Origin: Opitutia bacterium Tous-C10FEB
Lineage (GTDB): Bacteria > Verrucomicrobiota > Verrucomicrobiia > Opitutales > Opitutaceae
DNA length: 35,622 nt
Reading direction: 5' to 3'
NCBI GenBank assembly: GCA_002304425.1
Contig: NEUY01000006.1
Span: 1-35,622 of the forward strand
The translations under genes were made by a program, and so were the position numbers. The notes under the pieces are model-generated. The model did no database searches, was not told the DNA's origin, and saw only the letters and a list, made by a program, of their open reading frames with translations. Positions within the stretch are counted from its first letter, which is position 1. Each line of letters opens with the position of its first letter. Positions 8,414-17,462 of this stretch are shown here, in pieces.

Positions 8414-10204
8414 ATGACTTGGGAAATCGCCTTTGTTCTTGGCCTGCTTCTATTGACGCTGCTGGCCTTTGTCTGGGAAAAATACCCCCCCGACATCATC
8501 GCGCTGAGTGTCTTTAGCACCCTATTGCTTTCAGGTGTGCTGCCGCGGGAGAAGGCCATGGCGGTTTTCGCGAATCCCGCTGCGATCACGGTGGCAGGGA
8601 TGTTCGTGCTGAGCGCCGCTCTGGTTAAATGCGGGGCGGTCGACTACCTTACCAGCTGGTTTAGCCGAACAGCCACGCTGCCCTACCCGTTGGTTATTTT
8701 TCTCTTGGTGGTCACGGTGGCTTTCATCTCTGCCTGGATCAATAACACCCCGGTAGTCGTCGTTTTTGTTCCCGTGGTGCTGGCCTTGGCCCGCAAGATG
8801 AACCTGCCGGCTTCAAAATTCCTGATCCCCCTGTCCTATGCCTCCGTGCTCGGTGGCACCTGCACCCTCATCGGCACCAGCACTAATCTTGTAGTTAACG
8901 GCATCCTGCTCGATCGGGGTGAACCCGGCCTGCGCATGTTCGAACTCGCATGGGTGGGCGTCCCCGCCGCCGCCATCGGCGCGCTCTATCTCGCCCTAGC
9001 CGGCAAACGTCTGCTGCCCGCGCGTGAAATGCTGACTTCTATCCTCTCGGAAGAAGAACGTCGCGAATATCTCACCGAAGCCTTTGTCCCATTAAAGTCT
9101 CCCCTCATCGGTAAAAGCCTGAAAGCCGCTGGTCTGATCAGCACCCGCGGCTTCCGAGTCATTGAGGTCGTCCGCGACGGAGTCGCCATCACGATGGACC
9201 CTGACACCACCCCACTCTGCGTCAGCGATCGCATGGTATTATCCTGCCGGCCCTCAGGGATCGCCCGCGCCCGTGCTATGCCCGGCTTTGATTTTACCGC
9301 TGAGGCTGGACTCGAACAAATTACCGCCCACGAAGGCGTCATCTTTGAAGGAGCCGTCGCGCCCAATTCAGAATTAATCGGTCGCAGTATCGGCGAACTT
9401 AATTTTCGCCAACGCTTCCGCGTCGTCGTCCTTGCCATCCATCGGGGCGGACAAAATGTCCGCCATGATGTTGCCTCCCTGCCCCTCGCGATCGGCGATA
9501 TTCTCCTCATGATGGGCACGGAGCAGGCCATCAATAGCCTACGCCAAGGGGATGATCTGATCCTCTTTGACCGGCCACCACTGCCTTCCTTCTCTCTCCA
9601 CCGACGCATCCCCCTCGTCATCGCTACCATTGCCAGCGTAGTTCTCGCCGAAACTTTTGGCCTAATACCCATCGAGATCGGCGCCATCGCTGGCAGCGTT
9701 TTTCTATGCCTCTGCGGCTGCCTGAAAACTCGCGAAGCGTATGCGGCCATCGAATGGAATCTGCTCTTTGTCATTTTTGGCCTACTCGCTCTTGGTGCGG
9801 CCATGCAACACACCGGCGCCGCCGCTTGGCTCGCCCAGCTAATCGTGTCCGGCACCGATCATGTTGTCGCAGGTCCATATAAACCACTAGCCCTACTGGC
9901 CTGTCTCTACCTCGTGACGATGCTGCTTACCGAAGTGCTTTCCAACACCGCGGTCGCCGCCCTCATGGCCCCCATCGCGCTAGGACTTGCGGCCGCCGCG
10001 GGCCTTGATCCACGACCCTTTATCATCGCCATTACCTTCGCTGCTTCCGCCGCTTTTGCGACTCCGATTGGCTATCAAACCAACACCTATGTCTATGGCA
10101 TCGGCGGTTACCGCTTCGGCGATTTCATCAAGATTGGGGTCCCGCTCAACTTCATCTGCTTTCTCGTCGCCATGTATGTGATTCCGCGCGTCTGGGCTTT
10201 TTAA
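8414..10204 (+). CDS. SLC13 family permease with cytoplasmic RCK_C/TrkA_C domains
   Basis: 596 aa; N- and C-terminal TM bundles ([49 protein letters not shown]) flanking two TrkA_C-like domains ([26 protein letters not shown]..., [24 protein letters not shown]...). Confidence 0.9.
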   Translation: MTWEIAFVLGLLLLTLLAFVWEKYPPDIIALSVFSTLLLSGVLPREKAMAVFANPAAITVAGMFVLSAALVKCGAVDYLTSWFSRTATLPYPLVIFLLVVTVAFISAWINNTPVVVVFVPVVLALARKMNLPASKFLIPLSYASVLGGTCTLIGTSTNLVVNGILLDRGEPGLRMFELAWVGVPAAAIGALYLALAGKRLLPAREMLTSILSEEERREYLTEAFVPLKSPLIGKSLKAAGLISTRGFRVIEVVRDGVAITMDPDTTPLCVSDRMVLSCRPSGIARARAMPGFDFTAEAGLEQITAHEGVIFEGAVAPNSELIGRSIGELNFRQRFRVVVLAIHRGGQNVRHDVASLPLAIGDILLMMGTEQAINSLRQGDDLILFDRPPLPSFSLHRRIPLVIATIASVVLAETFGLIPIEIGAIAGSVFLCLCGCLKTREAYAAIEWNLLFVIFGLLALGAAMQHTGAAAWLAQLIVSGTDHVVAGPYKPLALLACLYLVTMLLTEVLSNTAVAALMAPIALGLAAAAGLDPRPFIIAITFAASAAFATPIGYQTNTYVYGIGGYRFGDFIKIGVPLNFICFLVAMYVIPRVWAF

Positions 10205-10230
10205 ACAGCGCCGCACGGCCCCAGCCTGGC

Positions 10231-11010
10231 CTAGAGACTCAGCCGTAATCCGTCATACGCCAACTGCACCCGCGACGGGAGTTTGGCACTCCATTCGACG
10301 TAGCCAATGCGGTGCGTGAGATGGGTCAAATAACTGACCGGCGCCCCAATCTCTGCCGCGGCGGCACACGCTTCTTCAATATTCATGTGCGTGGGATGAG
10401 GCTCAACGCGTAATCCATCGAGCACGACCACATCCGCCCCACGCGCCAAAGCCACGGCCGCCGGCGGCACCTCCTTGCAATCGTTGTAATAGACAAATTT
10501 CTTCCCCGACGATTTTTCCTCAAAAATTAAGCCGAGGGTATTGATCCCACCGTGCGGCAGCCGAGTCGATCGGATCGTCCCTTGGGGCAACTCCAGCACG
10601 GCGGGCATTAACTGCAGCTTAAAGGCCGCATAACCCACCGACACCGGGCGGTCCGCAATCGCGTAGGGAAACACCGCTTGCGTCCGGCTCGCCCCCTCCT
10701 CGGTCGTGTAAACCGTCAACGCGTTCCCGCCGAGTAAATCACAGAAGCGCCGCAAATCATCCATCCCGTTGATGTGATCAGCGTGACCGTGCGTCAGAAT
10801 AAAGAAATCCACCCAGGAAATTTTTTCCCGCAAGCACTGGAGCCGAAACTCGGGCGCCGCATCAATCTGAATATGCAACCCATCCATCACCACATGCAGA
10901 CAGGATCGCGTGCGCTGATCCCGCGGGTCAACCGAACTACACACCGCGCAATCACACGCAATCATCGGTACCCCCTGTGATGTGCCCGTACCCATGAAAA
11001 TCACTTCCAT
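10231..11010 (-). CDS. MBL-fold metallo-hydrolase, PhnP-like
   Basis: MEVIFMGTGTSQGVPMIACDCAVCSS...TRSCLHV; HGHADHINGMDDLRRF; LPHGGINTLGLIFEE; LTHLTHRIGY. The conserved start corresponds to ATG at 11010, not the longer ORF. Confidence 0.88.
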   Translation of the reverse strand: MEVIFMGTGTSQGVPMIACDCAVCSSVDPRDQRTRSCLHVVMDGLHIQIDAAPEFRLQCLREKISWVDFFILTHGHADHINGMDDLRRFCDLLGGNALTVYTTEEGASRTQAVFPYAIADRPVSVGYAAFKLQLMPAVLELPQGTIRSTRLPHGGINTLGLIFEEKSSGKKFVYYNDCKEVPPAAVALARGADVVVLDGLRVEPHPTHMNIEEACAAAAEIGAPVSYLTHLTHRIGYVEWSAKLPSRVQLAYDGLRLSL

Positions 11011-11273
11011 ATAGGCCGAGGAAATACCTGAATAAACCGAAACGAAAGATGAAAGACCAACTGGTTTCCTTTTGGCAATAAGGCCGGGCAGTCGCGACGG
11101 GGTGATGAACGGCTGGAATGAAAAACTCCCTACCCACAGACTAACGAACACCCAGCGTGAGCAAGGGACAGGGCGGCATGAAGAAAATGCCAAAACAAAA
11201 ATGATCTATTAAATGCCCAATTACCCCAAGGTCCGGCTAGCCCCCATGAGTTCTAGTGCTTGAAAGCTAAGAA

Positions 11274-13454
11274 TTATTGCCCAGCCGCGCGCGGTCGCAG
11301 CAGCTGCTGCAGCTGAGCTTCATCGATCATCGTCACCCCGAAAGCCGCGGCCTCAGCCAACTTCGCGCCACCACCTTCTCCCACGATCAGATAATTGGTG
11401 CGTCGGCTTACCTTGGCCTCAACGGCGCCGCCGGCCGCCATAATTAACGCCGTGGCCTGCGCTCGGGTTAGCCGCTGCAGCGCCCCAGTTAGAACGAATC
11501 TCTTGCCCTGCAATAACTGGTCAGCCCCACCTGCCTTCGGTGAATTATTCGGCCGAACGCCGAGGGCCACTAAGTCGACCAATAATGCCTGGTGACTGGG
11601 TTCACTGAAATATTCCTGAACCGCTTGAAGGCTGGCTTCGCCTAAATCCACTTTTTTTCCCCACGCCGCCGCGGTCTCCGCGTCGTGAAACGCCCGCGCT
11701 AATTCCACGAGTCCGCCGCTCTGCCGCGCCAAAGCTCGCGCGCCCACTTCCCCCACTCCGGGAATGCCGAGCCCATGGATAAAACGCCACAGTTCCGCTT
11801 GCTTACTTTGGGCGATGGCGCGGAGTACTCGCTCCGCGGTTTTACCGTTGCCGGCAGGAAAATCTTCCCGCCGCAAGCGGTAAAGATCCGCCGCCGTTTT
11901 AACCCGTCCCGTACTCACTAATTGATCGATCAGCGCCGGCCCAAGACCAGCAATATTGACCCCAGCACTTGAGGAAAAATGCTCGAGACGGCGACGCACC
12001 TGCGCTGGACAGTGTCGATTAAGACAGCGCACCGCGGCCTGCTCGGGTGATTGCTGTAACCGGCTTTGGCAAGACGGACAGCTCACGGGAAATACATAGG
12101 CGAGAACCCCCGCCGTGCGCCGACTGCGATTTACTCCGCTGATGGCCGGAATAATTTCTCCGGCCTTCTCGACGTACACGTAATCACCCACCCGAATATC
12201 TCGCCGCGCAATCTCGTCCCGATTATAGAGCGAAGCACGGGTCACCGTGGCCCCACTGAGCGGCACCGGCTGCAATTCCCCCACGGGCGTCAACACCCCG
12301 GTGCGTCCGACTTGCAGGGTGATCGCCAGCAACTTGGTCTGGGCCCGCTCGGGGGTAAACTTGTAAGCCAGCGCCCACCGCGGGGCCTGATGGGTTACCC
12401 CCATTTGCTTTTGCAGAAGGCCTTCATCCAACTTCACTACGGCGCCATCCGTGGGAAAGGGATAATTTTCCCGCTCTCGACCAACGGCTTGCACGGCCGC
12501 CCACAACGCATCGGCGCCTTGGACCACCCGCGGATTTTCAACCGTCGGCAAGCCCCACGCACGCAGTTGCCGCAGCCCATTTTGCTGCGCAACAGGCCGG
12601 AGCGAGAGGGGTTCGCAGCCCCCGTAACCATAAAAAACTACCTTCAATTTCCGCGCGGCTGCAGTGCTCGGGTCAGATTGCTGCAGCGTCCCCGCCGCCA
12701 AATTACGCGGATGACTAAAAGGCGGCTCACCGGCCTTGCGCCGCGCCTGATTAATTCGCGCAAACTCCGCGAGTTCTAGATAAATTTCTCCCCGTACTTC
12801 TAGCACGGCCGGAATCCCCTGCGCGCTCCCCGTCGGCGCCGCTCCGCGCAATATTTTCGGCAGCGTCGTACTGGCGAGCACATTCGTCGTGACGTCATCC
12901 CCCACTTCGCCGTCACCGCGCGTCACCGCCCGAACGAGTCGGCCATTTTTGTAAGTCACACTAAGCGCTAAACCATCGTACTTGGGCTCTACTACATAGG
13001 TTAAATTCTGCCGCCCCAACTGCCGCCTGATCCGCTCATCGAAGGACCGTAATTCTAGCTCCGAGTAACTTTTATCTAGGCTCAACATCCGCTCACGATG
13101 GCGATAAACCGGCCGCAGCCCCGTCCGATCATCGACCCCCAACCCATCGCTGGGCGCGGTACTCAGCGCAGGGTAACGGCCCTCCCACTCCGTTAGCTCA
13201 CGCTTCAGCTGATCATAAGCGGCGTCACTGATGACCGGCGCGGCGCGCTTAAAATAAAGCTCATCATGATGGGCCACTTCCGCCCGCAGCGCAGCGATGC
13301 GTTCGCGTACTTCCGCCAGTGGCAACACCGCGATCTCGGCGGCATCATTGACCGAGCCGCCCTCCACTACCCATAGAAAAGAAAATCCAATGACGAAAAA
13401 CCAACGGCGCGCCCAAATCAGGCGAGGCGGCAATACGGTATCTGGTGTGGCCAT
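11274..13454 (-). CDS. ligA: NAD-dependent DNA ligase with BRCT domain
   Basis: 726 aa; VEPKYDGLALSVTY (KxDG), VLEVRGEIYL, HPRNLAAGTLQQSDP, Zn finger CPSCQSRLQ...CLNRHCPAQ, HhH region, C-terminal BRCT (LLQGKRFVLTGALQRLTRAQATALI). The start site is uncertain because of an unusual N-terminal extension. Confidence 0.95.
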   Translation of the reverse strand: MATPDTVLPPRLIWARRWFFVIGFSFLWVVEGGSVNDAAEIAVLPLAEVRERIAALRAEVAHHDELYFKRAAPVISDAAYDQLKRELTEWEGRYPALSTAPSDGLGVDDRTGLRPVYRHRERMLSLDKSYSELELRSFDERIRRQLGRQNLTYVVEPKYDGLALSVTYKNGRLVRAVTRGDGEVGDDVTTNVLASTTLPKILRGAAPTGSAQGIPAVLEVRGEIYLELAEFARINQARRKAGEPPFSHPRNLAAGTLQQSDPSTAAARKLKVVFYGYGGCEPLSLRPVAQQNGLRQLRAWGLPTVENPRVVQGADALWAAVQAVGRERENYPFPTDGAVVKLDEGLLQKQMGVTHQAPRWALAYKFTPERAQTKLLAITLQVGRTGVLTPVGELQPVPLSGATVTRASLYNRDEIARRDIRVGDYVYVEKAGEIIPAISGVNRSRRTAGVLAYVFPVSCPSCQSRLQQSPEQAAVRCLNRHCPAQVRRRLEHFSSSAGVNIAGLGPALIDQLVSTGRVKTAADLYRLRREDFPAGNGKTAERVLRAIAQSKQAELWRFIHGLGIPGVGEVGARALARQSGGLVELARAFHDAETAAAWGKKVDLGEASLQAVQEYFSEPSHQALLVDLVALGVRPNNSPKAGGADQLLQGKRFVLTGALQRLTRAQATALIMAAGGAVEAKVSRRTNYLIVGEGGGAKLAEAAAFGVTMIDEAQLQQLLRPRAAGQ

Positions 13455-13634
13455 ATTATTTGCTCCAATTGGCCCTGGCCCGGGCGGTTGCTATTTAAAC
13501 TGCCCCCCACGCAAACCCCCGCGGCGACGGCGTCAAGCTCGCGCACTCCCCCTCGACGCCCCCCGCATCCGCGGCCGCACATTTTTTTATTCCCTGTTGC
13601 CGAGGTTCCGAACAGATTAGCCGCAATATTTATC

Positions 13635-14048
13635 ATGAAAAAACTTTTAGGCCTACTGGCCAGCTTGCTGTTTTGGCCTCTCGCCATTGGGGCAGCCGAG
13701 AAAGCTAACACCGTCCTGATTCACCCGGGCGAAACCATCTACGTGCGCTTCACTCAGCTGGGTGGAAAAATTAAATTAGCCCAAGTTTCCCAGACCCTAG
13801 ATCCCGAGGCCCAAGTTATTTTAACCCTGGATCCCACTGATCCGGCGAAGAAAAAACTCTTCCTCAATCTGAAAGTGGAAAACAAATTTTCCCAGGACCT
13901 TATTTACAAAGCCCAACTGAGATCGCTGACCGAAAATCGAAAAATAATGGCCCCCGTTTATCCCGTCGTGGCGGGCAAGCTCTCGCTGGTGCCCTTTCCG
14001 CCCGGCGTGGAAGAAATCGCGATCTTTGGCTACGAGTTGGAACGTTAA
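13635..14048 (+). CDS. Hypothetical secreted protein
   Basis: 137 aa with a clear signal peptide (MKKLLGLLASLLFWPLAIGAAEKA). ATG at 13635 preferred over the upstream start at 13488. No family recognised. Confidence 0.7.
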   Translation: MKKLLGLLASLLFWPLAIGAAEKANTVLIHPGETIYVRFTQLGGKIKLAQVSQTLDPEAQVILTLDPTDPAKKKLFLNLKVENKFSQDLIYKAQLRSLTENRKIMAPVYPVVAGKLSLVPFPPGVEEIAIFGYELER

Positions 14049-14060
14049 GCCCTCCGACCG

Positions 14061-14297
14061 ATGGCTAACGCTTCCGCTCACGACCCCCTGCATGGCGTCA
14101 CGCTTGAGATGATTCTCCAAGAGCTATCGGCCCATTACGGCTGGGCGGAACTCGGTCGGCGCATCGATATTCGCTGCTTCAATTTTGACCCCAGCGTCAA
14201 ATCCAGTCTGCAATTTCTCCGCCGGACGCCCTGGGCACGAGCGAAGGTTGAAGAATTGTATCTCTACTACCGCCGCACGACTCCCCCGGCGAATTAA
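14061..14297 (+). CDS. VF530 family (DUF2132) putative DNA-binding protein
   Basis: 78 aa; DPLHGVTLEMILQELSAHYGWAELGRRIDIRCFNFDPSVKSSLQFLRRTPWARAKVEELYL matches the VF530 family pattern. Confidence 0.85.
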   Translation: MANASAHDPLHGVTLEMILQELSAHYGWAELGRRIDIRCFNFDPSVKSSLQFLRRTPWARAKVEELYLYYRRTTPPAN

Positions 14298-14358
14298 GGG
14301 CGGAACGCCCAACGCAGGTCGCGGCTAATTATTTTTAGTCGACCCCCCGTTGGCCGCA

Positions 14359-15567
14359 TTAGCTTTTCAGCATTCGCACGCGCCGGTGCTTCTGGGGAAA
14401 TTGCAGCGTCACTACCGTGCCCACGCCTTCTTTGCTTTCAATCCCGACCTGCCCGCCATGCTCGCGCATGATGCGCTGGACGATCATCAGACCCAAACCG
14501 TGCCCACCAACTTTCGTGGTGTGATAGGGTGTAAAGAGCTTCGCCAGATCCTCCGGCTTAATGCCCACCCCCGCATCAGCGACGCGGACAAAAACAGAAT
14601 CGTCATCCGCGCGGACCCGAATTCCCAGCATGCCACCGGGCTGCATGGCCTCCATGGCATTTTTTAATAAATTGAAAAAGACCTGCTTCAACTGATTGCG
14701 ATCCGCCATGATCAGCGGCGTACTCTCCGGCAACTCACCTTCGATTTTAATTTCTCGGTCGGCAAATTCCTTTTCCTGAAAACGCAGAACGTCTTCAATG
14801 ACTTCGACAATATTAACGTCCGCCAAATCCGGCGGACGTGGGCGAATCGCTTCAAGGAAATTCTGAATAATGCCATCGAGGCGCGTTACCTCCCCCTGAC
14901 AAATCTGGATGGACTCCGTCAACGCCGCCGCCTCTTTCGCATCGCGCAATTTTTTCAACTTACGCTCGATGAGCTGCAAATGAATCGTCAGCGAATTTAG
15001 CGGATTGCCCAACTCATGGGCGACCCCGGCCGCGAGCAGCAAGACCGATGAAGTTCGTTCATTTTCAATGAGCTCCTGCGTCGATTTTTTCTCCCGCGTA
15101 ATATCCGCCAAGATGATAACAAACCGCGCCTCCCCTTGCTCGCCTTCGTGAAAAGGCACCATGTAGAGCCGGACCACGCGGGCCTGGGGATAAGTGAGTT
15201 CGAACTCCCGCGTGATTAACGGCGGCCCCAGCGTCTGCCCGCCAGCGCCTTCCCCCTCGAGGGAAGCCCGTAAACCTGGGACCAACCGCCACAGCGTGGC
15301 CGCCGCTCCACTCTGATCTTTAAAGCCGATCATCTGCGCCGCCGCATCATTGGCATAATCAATCTCCCCATCAGCGGTGATCACCAGCACCCCCTCTTGC
15401 AAAATATTGAACACTGCATCGAGCATAGTCCGCTCGCGGGCTAAGCGCTGCACCAACGTCTGCAAACCAGCCGCATCCAGTCGATCAAGCCGACCGAGCA
15501 CTTTATCCAGTGAACTGAGTTTTTTGCCTGACATCAGAGAAAAGCCATAAGCGCTCTGGCCGTTCAA
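14359..15567 (-). CDS. PAS-domain sensor histidine kinase, soluble, NtrB-like
   Basis: 402 aa; PAS segment MLDAVFNILQEGVLVITADGEIDYANDAAAQMIGF, H-box VAHELGNPLNSLTIHLQL, ATPase boxes NQLKQVFFNLLKNAMEAM, VADAGVGI, GHGLGLMIVQRIM. No TM segment evident. Confidence 0.9.
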   Translation of the reverse strand: MNGQSAYGFSLMSGKKLSSLDKVLGRLDRLDAAGLQTLVQRLARERTMLDAVFNILQEGVLVITADGEIDYANDAAAQMIGFKDQSGAAATLWRLVPGLRASLEGEGAGGQTLGPPLITREFELTYPQARVVRLYMVPFHEGEQGEARFVIILADITREKKSTQELIENERTSSVLLLAAGVAHELGNPLNSLTIHLQLIERKLKKLRDAKEAAALTESIQICQGEVTRLDGIIQNFLEAIRPRPPDLADVNIVEVIEDVLRFQEKEFADREIKIEGELPESTPLIMADRNQLKQVFFNLLKNAMEAMQPGGMLGIRVRADDDSVFVRVADAGVGIKPEDLAKLFTPYHTTKVGGHGLGLMIVQRIMREHGGQVGIESKEGVGTVVTLQFPQKHRRVRMLKS

Positions 15568-16325
15568 TCAAACAGTATCATCTGTCCCTCCAAATCACGC
15601 GGCTGGGCATAGAGTTTGCGCAAAAAACTATCCCGATGCACCGCACTGCGCCCCAGCTTCAAGATCGCCACCCGATGCTCCTCGGTGCCATAGCCTTTGT
15701 GCTGCGCGAAACCATAGCCCGCATGGTGGCGATCGAGTTCATCCATCAAGCGATCGCGCGTGACCTTCGCAATAATTGAAGCCATCGCGATACAAAGTGA
15801 GCGCCCGTCACCGCTGACAATGCCTTCGTGCGGATACGGAAAATTCCGCAGCGGCAAACCGTCGATCAGAATACGACAAGAGACGGTGGGCTGGAACGAT
15901 TCTTTTTCCGCATCACTGGCAAAAAGATCCGGCTCTACTTTTCGTTCAAAAGCTGTCGCCGGATAAATTCCCTCAAGCGCCCGGCGCATGGCGAGCTTAG
16001 TGGCCCCCAAAATATTGACCGCCTCAATTTCGGCCACGCTCGCGATGCCGTAATTAGCATGGATCTGCCCTTGCTGCACCAAGTCTTCAAATTCCAACCA
16101 CAACTCAGTGCGCTCGAGCGCGCTGAGTTGCTTTGAATCATTAACCCGACTGGATTTACTCACTGCCCAGCGACCTTCGAGGAATTCCGGGGTGACGAGC
16201 ACCGCGGCCGCGACCACTGGTCCCGCCAGCGCGCCACGACCGGCCTCATCGACGCCAATGAGACTGCCCAAGCTAAATATCTGCTTAAGATCGAATCCAC
16301 GAAGCTGACGGCGCTTAGTAGCCAT
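15564..16325 (-). CDS. rnhB: Ribonuclease HII
   Basis: IGVDEAGRGALAGPVVAAAVL, VNDSKQLSALERTEL, SIIAKVTRDRLMDELDRHHAGYGFAQHKGYGTEEH. ATG at 16325 preferred over the TTG at 16379. Confidence 0.93.
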   Translation of the reverse strand: MATKRRQLRGFDLKQIFSLGSLIGVDEAGRGALAGPVVAAAVLVTPEFLEGRWAVSKSSRVNDSKQLSALERTELWLEFEDLVQQGQIHANYGIASVAEIEAVNILGATKLAMRRALEGIYPATAFERKVEPDLFASDAEKESFQPTVSCRILIDGLPLRNFPYPHEGIVSGDGRSLCIAMASIIAKVTRDRLMDELDRHHAGYGFAQHKGYGTEEHRVAILKLGRSAVHRDSFLRKLYAQPRDLEGQMILFD

Positions 16326-16383
16326 GGGCTTTGAGCAGAAGAGGCGAGTTAGCGCCGCCCGGGGAGTTGCCCCAACCAACCGC

Positions 16384-17394
16384 TCACCGCTTCCACTCCG
16401 TTTTTTCCTTGGGTTCTTTCAGCGGCAACTCGGCTAATTTGCCCGCCGCCGCGACCACTTCGTAGCAGGTCCGAAAATGCAACTTAGCAAAATGCCCGAG
16501 CGAGCGAGCCCCTAATTTTTCAATCAGCAAGCTAGCCTGCGCCTTGGCCAGTGCCCCGGCCCCCTTCTGGAGCTTGTCCCCGAACTCACGCGAGAGCGCA
16601 TGCATCAGCCGCACGAATTCTGCGCGGGCCACAATGGAAGCGGCCGCGACCACCGGATCCTCTTCGGCCTTTGTCCGCATTTGCAGATCAAATCGCTCCA
16701 ATCCTTTTTTCTTCATCACCCGCTGCACCAGCGGCTCCTTGGAAAATTGATCGAGCAGCCCGCGCGGCACCCATTTTTTCTGCAGCGCCGCATCCAGCGC
16801 ATCGGCGTGGTGCTGCGCCAACAAACGATTAAGACTAGCAAAGGGTTGTAACATGGTCCGGTTATATTCGGCCATATCCAGATGACGCACCTCCACGACG
16901 ACTCCCGGGGTAGCGCGGATCAGATCGTCCAATTTTAAAATCTGCGCATCAACAATCGTCTTACTATCTCGCACGCCCGCCGCGAGCCAACTGCGCACGG
17001 CATCACCTTCCGCAATGACGGTCGCGGCCACGACGGGCCCGAATAAGTCGCCCTTGCCGCTCTCATCCAGACCAGCATGCGGCTCAAACCAATCAGGATG
17101 GAGCACCTCATCGTACCCGAGCTTCGGCGCCCCCGTCACCTCAGCTTCGATGACATTTTGGACAAATTCTTCCGTCTCTTTACCCGCGACCACCACCTTG
17201 CCACTGGTGTAGGCGGTGACATTTACCTTGGGCCCCTTGAAGGCGAAACGCGCGTAAGGCACCTCCGCCGTCTCCCAGTGCTTGGCCGCGCACGCCGCCT
17301 GCAGCTTTTTCATCTGGGCGTCATCAAGCTTGATCGTATAGGAAGTGATCGCCTTGGGCTTTTTTTCCTCAGCGTCGTCGAACCGTTTGGGCAT
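16384..17394 (-). CDS. rnhC: Ribonuclease HIII
   Basis: N-terminal TBP-like substrate-binding domain (YTIKLDDAQMKKLQAACAAKHWE..KGPKVNVTAYTSGKVVVAGKETEEFV), catalytic GLDESGKGDLFGPVVAATVI, RDSKTIVDAQI. ATG at 17394 preferred. Confidence 0.92.
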   Translation of the reverse strand: MPKRFDDAEEKKPKAITSYTIKLDDAQMKKLQAACAAKHWETAEVPYARFAFKGPKVNVTAYTSGKVVVAGKETEEFVQNVIEAEVTGAPKLGYDEVLHPDWFEPHAGLDESGKGDLFGPVVAATVIAEGDAVRSWLAAGVRDSKTIVDAQILKLDDLIRATPGVVVEVRHLDMAEYNRTMLQPFASLNRLLAQHHADALDAALQKKWVPRGLLDQFSKEPLVQRVMKKKGLERFDLQMRTKAEEDPVVAAASIVARAEFVRLMHALSREFGDKLQKGAGALAKAQASLLIEKLGARSLGHFAKLHFRTCYEVVAAAGKLAELPLKEPKEKTEWKR

Positions 17395-17462
17395 AGGGAG
17401 GATTAGCCACAAAAAACCCTAAAAGGCACGCCGAGAAAACGCCTCTTTCCACTTCCACTTTT

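Noticed and set aside
8986-9855. 289 aa minus-strand ORF antisense to the SLC13 permease
   Set aside because: Low-complexity R/S/P-rich translation typical of antisense frames in GC-rich genes; the plus strand encodes a clear family member.
11011-11193. 61 aa N-terminal extension of the MBL hydrolase ORF
   Set aside because: The family begins at MEVIFMGTGTSQG; the extension has no conserved features and is likely untranslated.
12066-12779. 237 aa plus-strand ORF antisense to ligA
   Set aside because: Covers the conserved OB/adenylation region of ligA on the opposite strand; no domain features.
14298-14310. Hairpin GGGCG-GAA-CGCCC after the VF530 gene
   Set aside because: Short stem with no T-tract; insufficient for a terminator call.
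16326-16379. Upstream TTG start for RNase HII (MVGATPRAALTRLFCSKP)
   Set aside because: ATG at 16325 gives a normal family N-terminus; the upstream residues are not conserved-looking.
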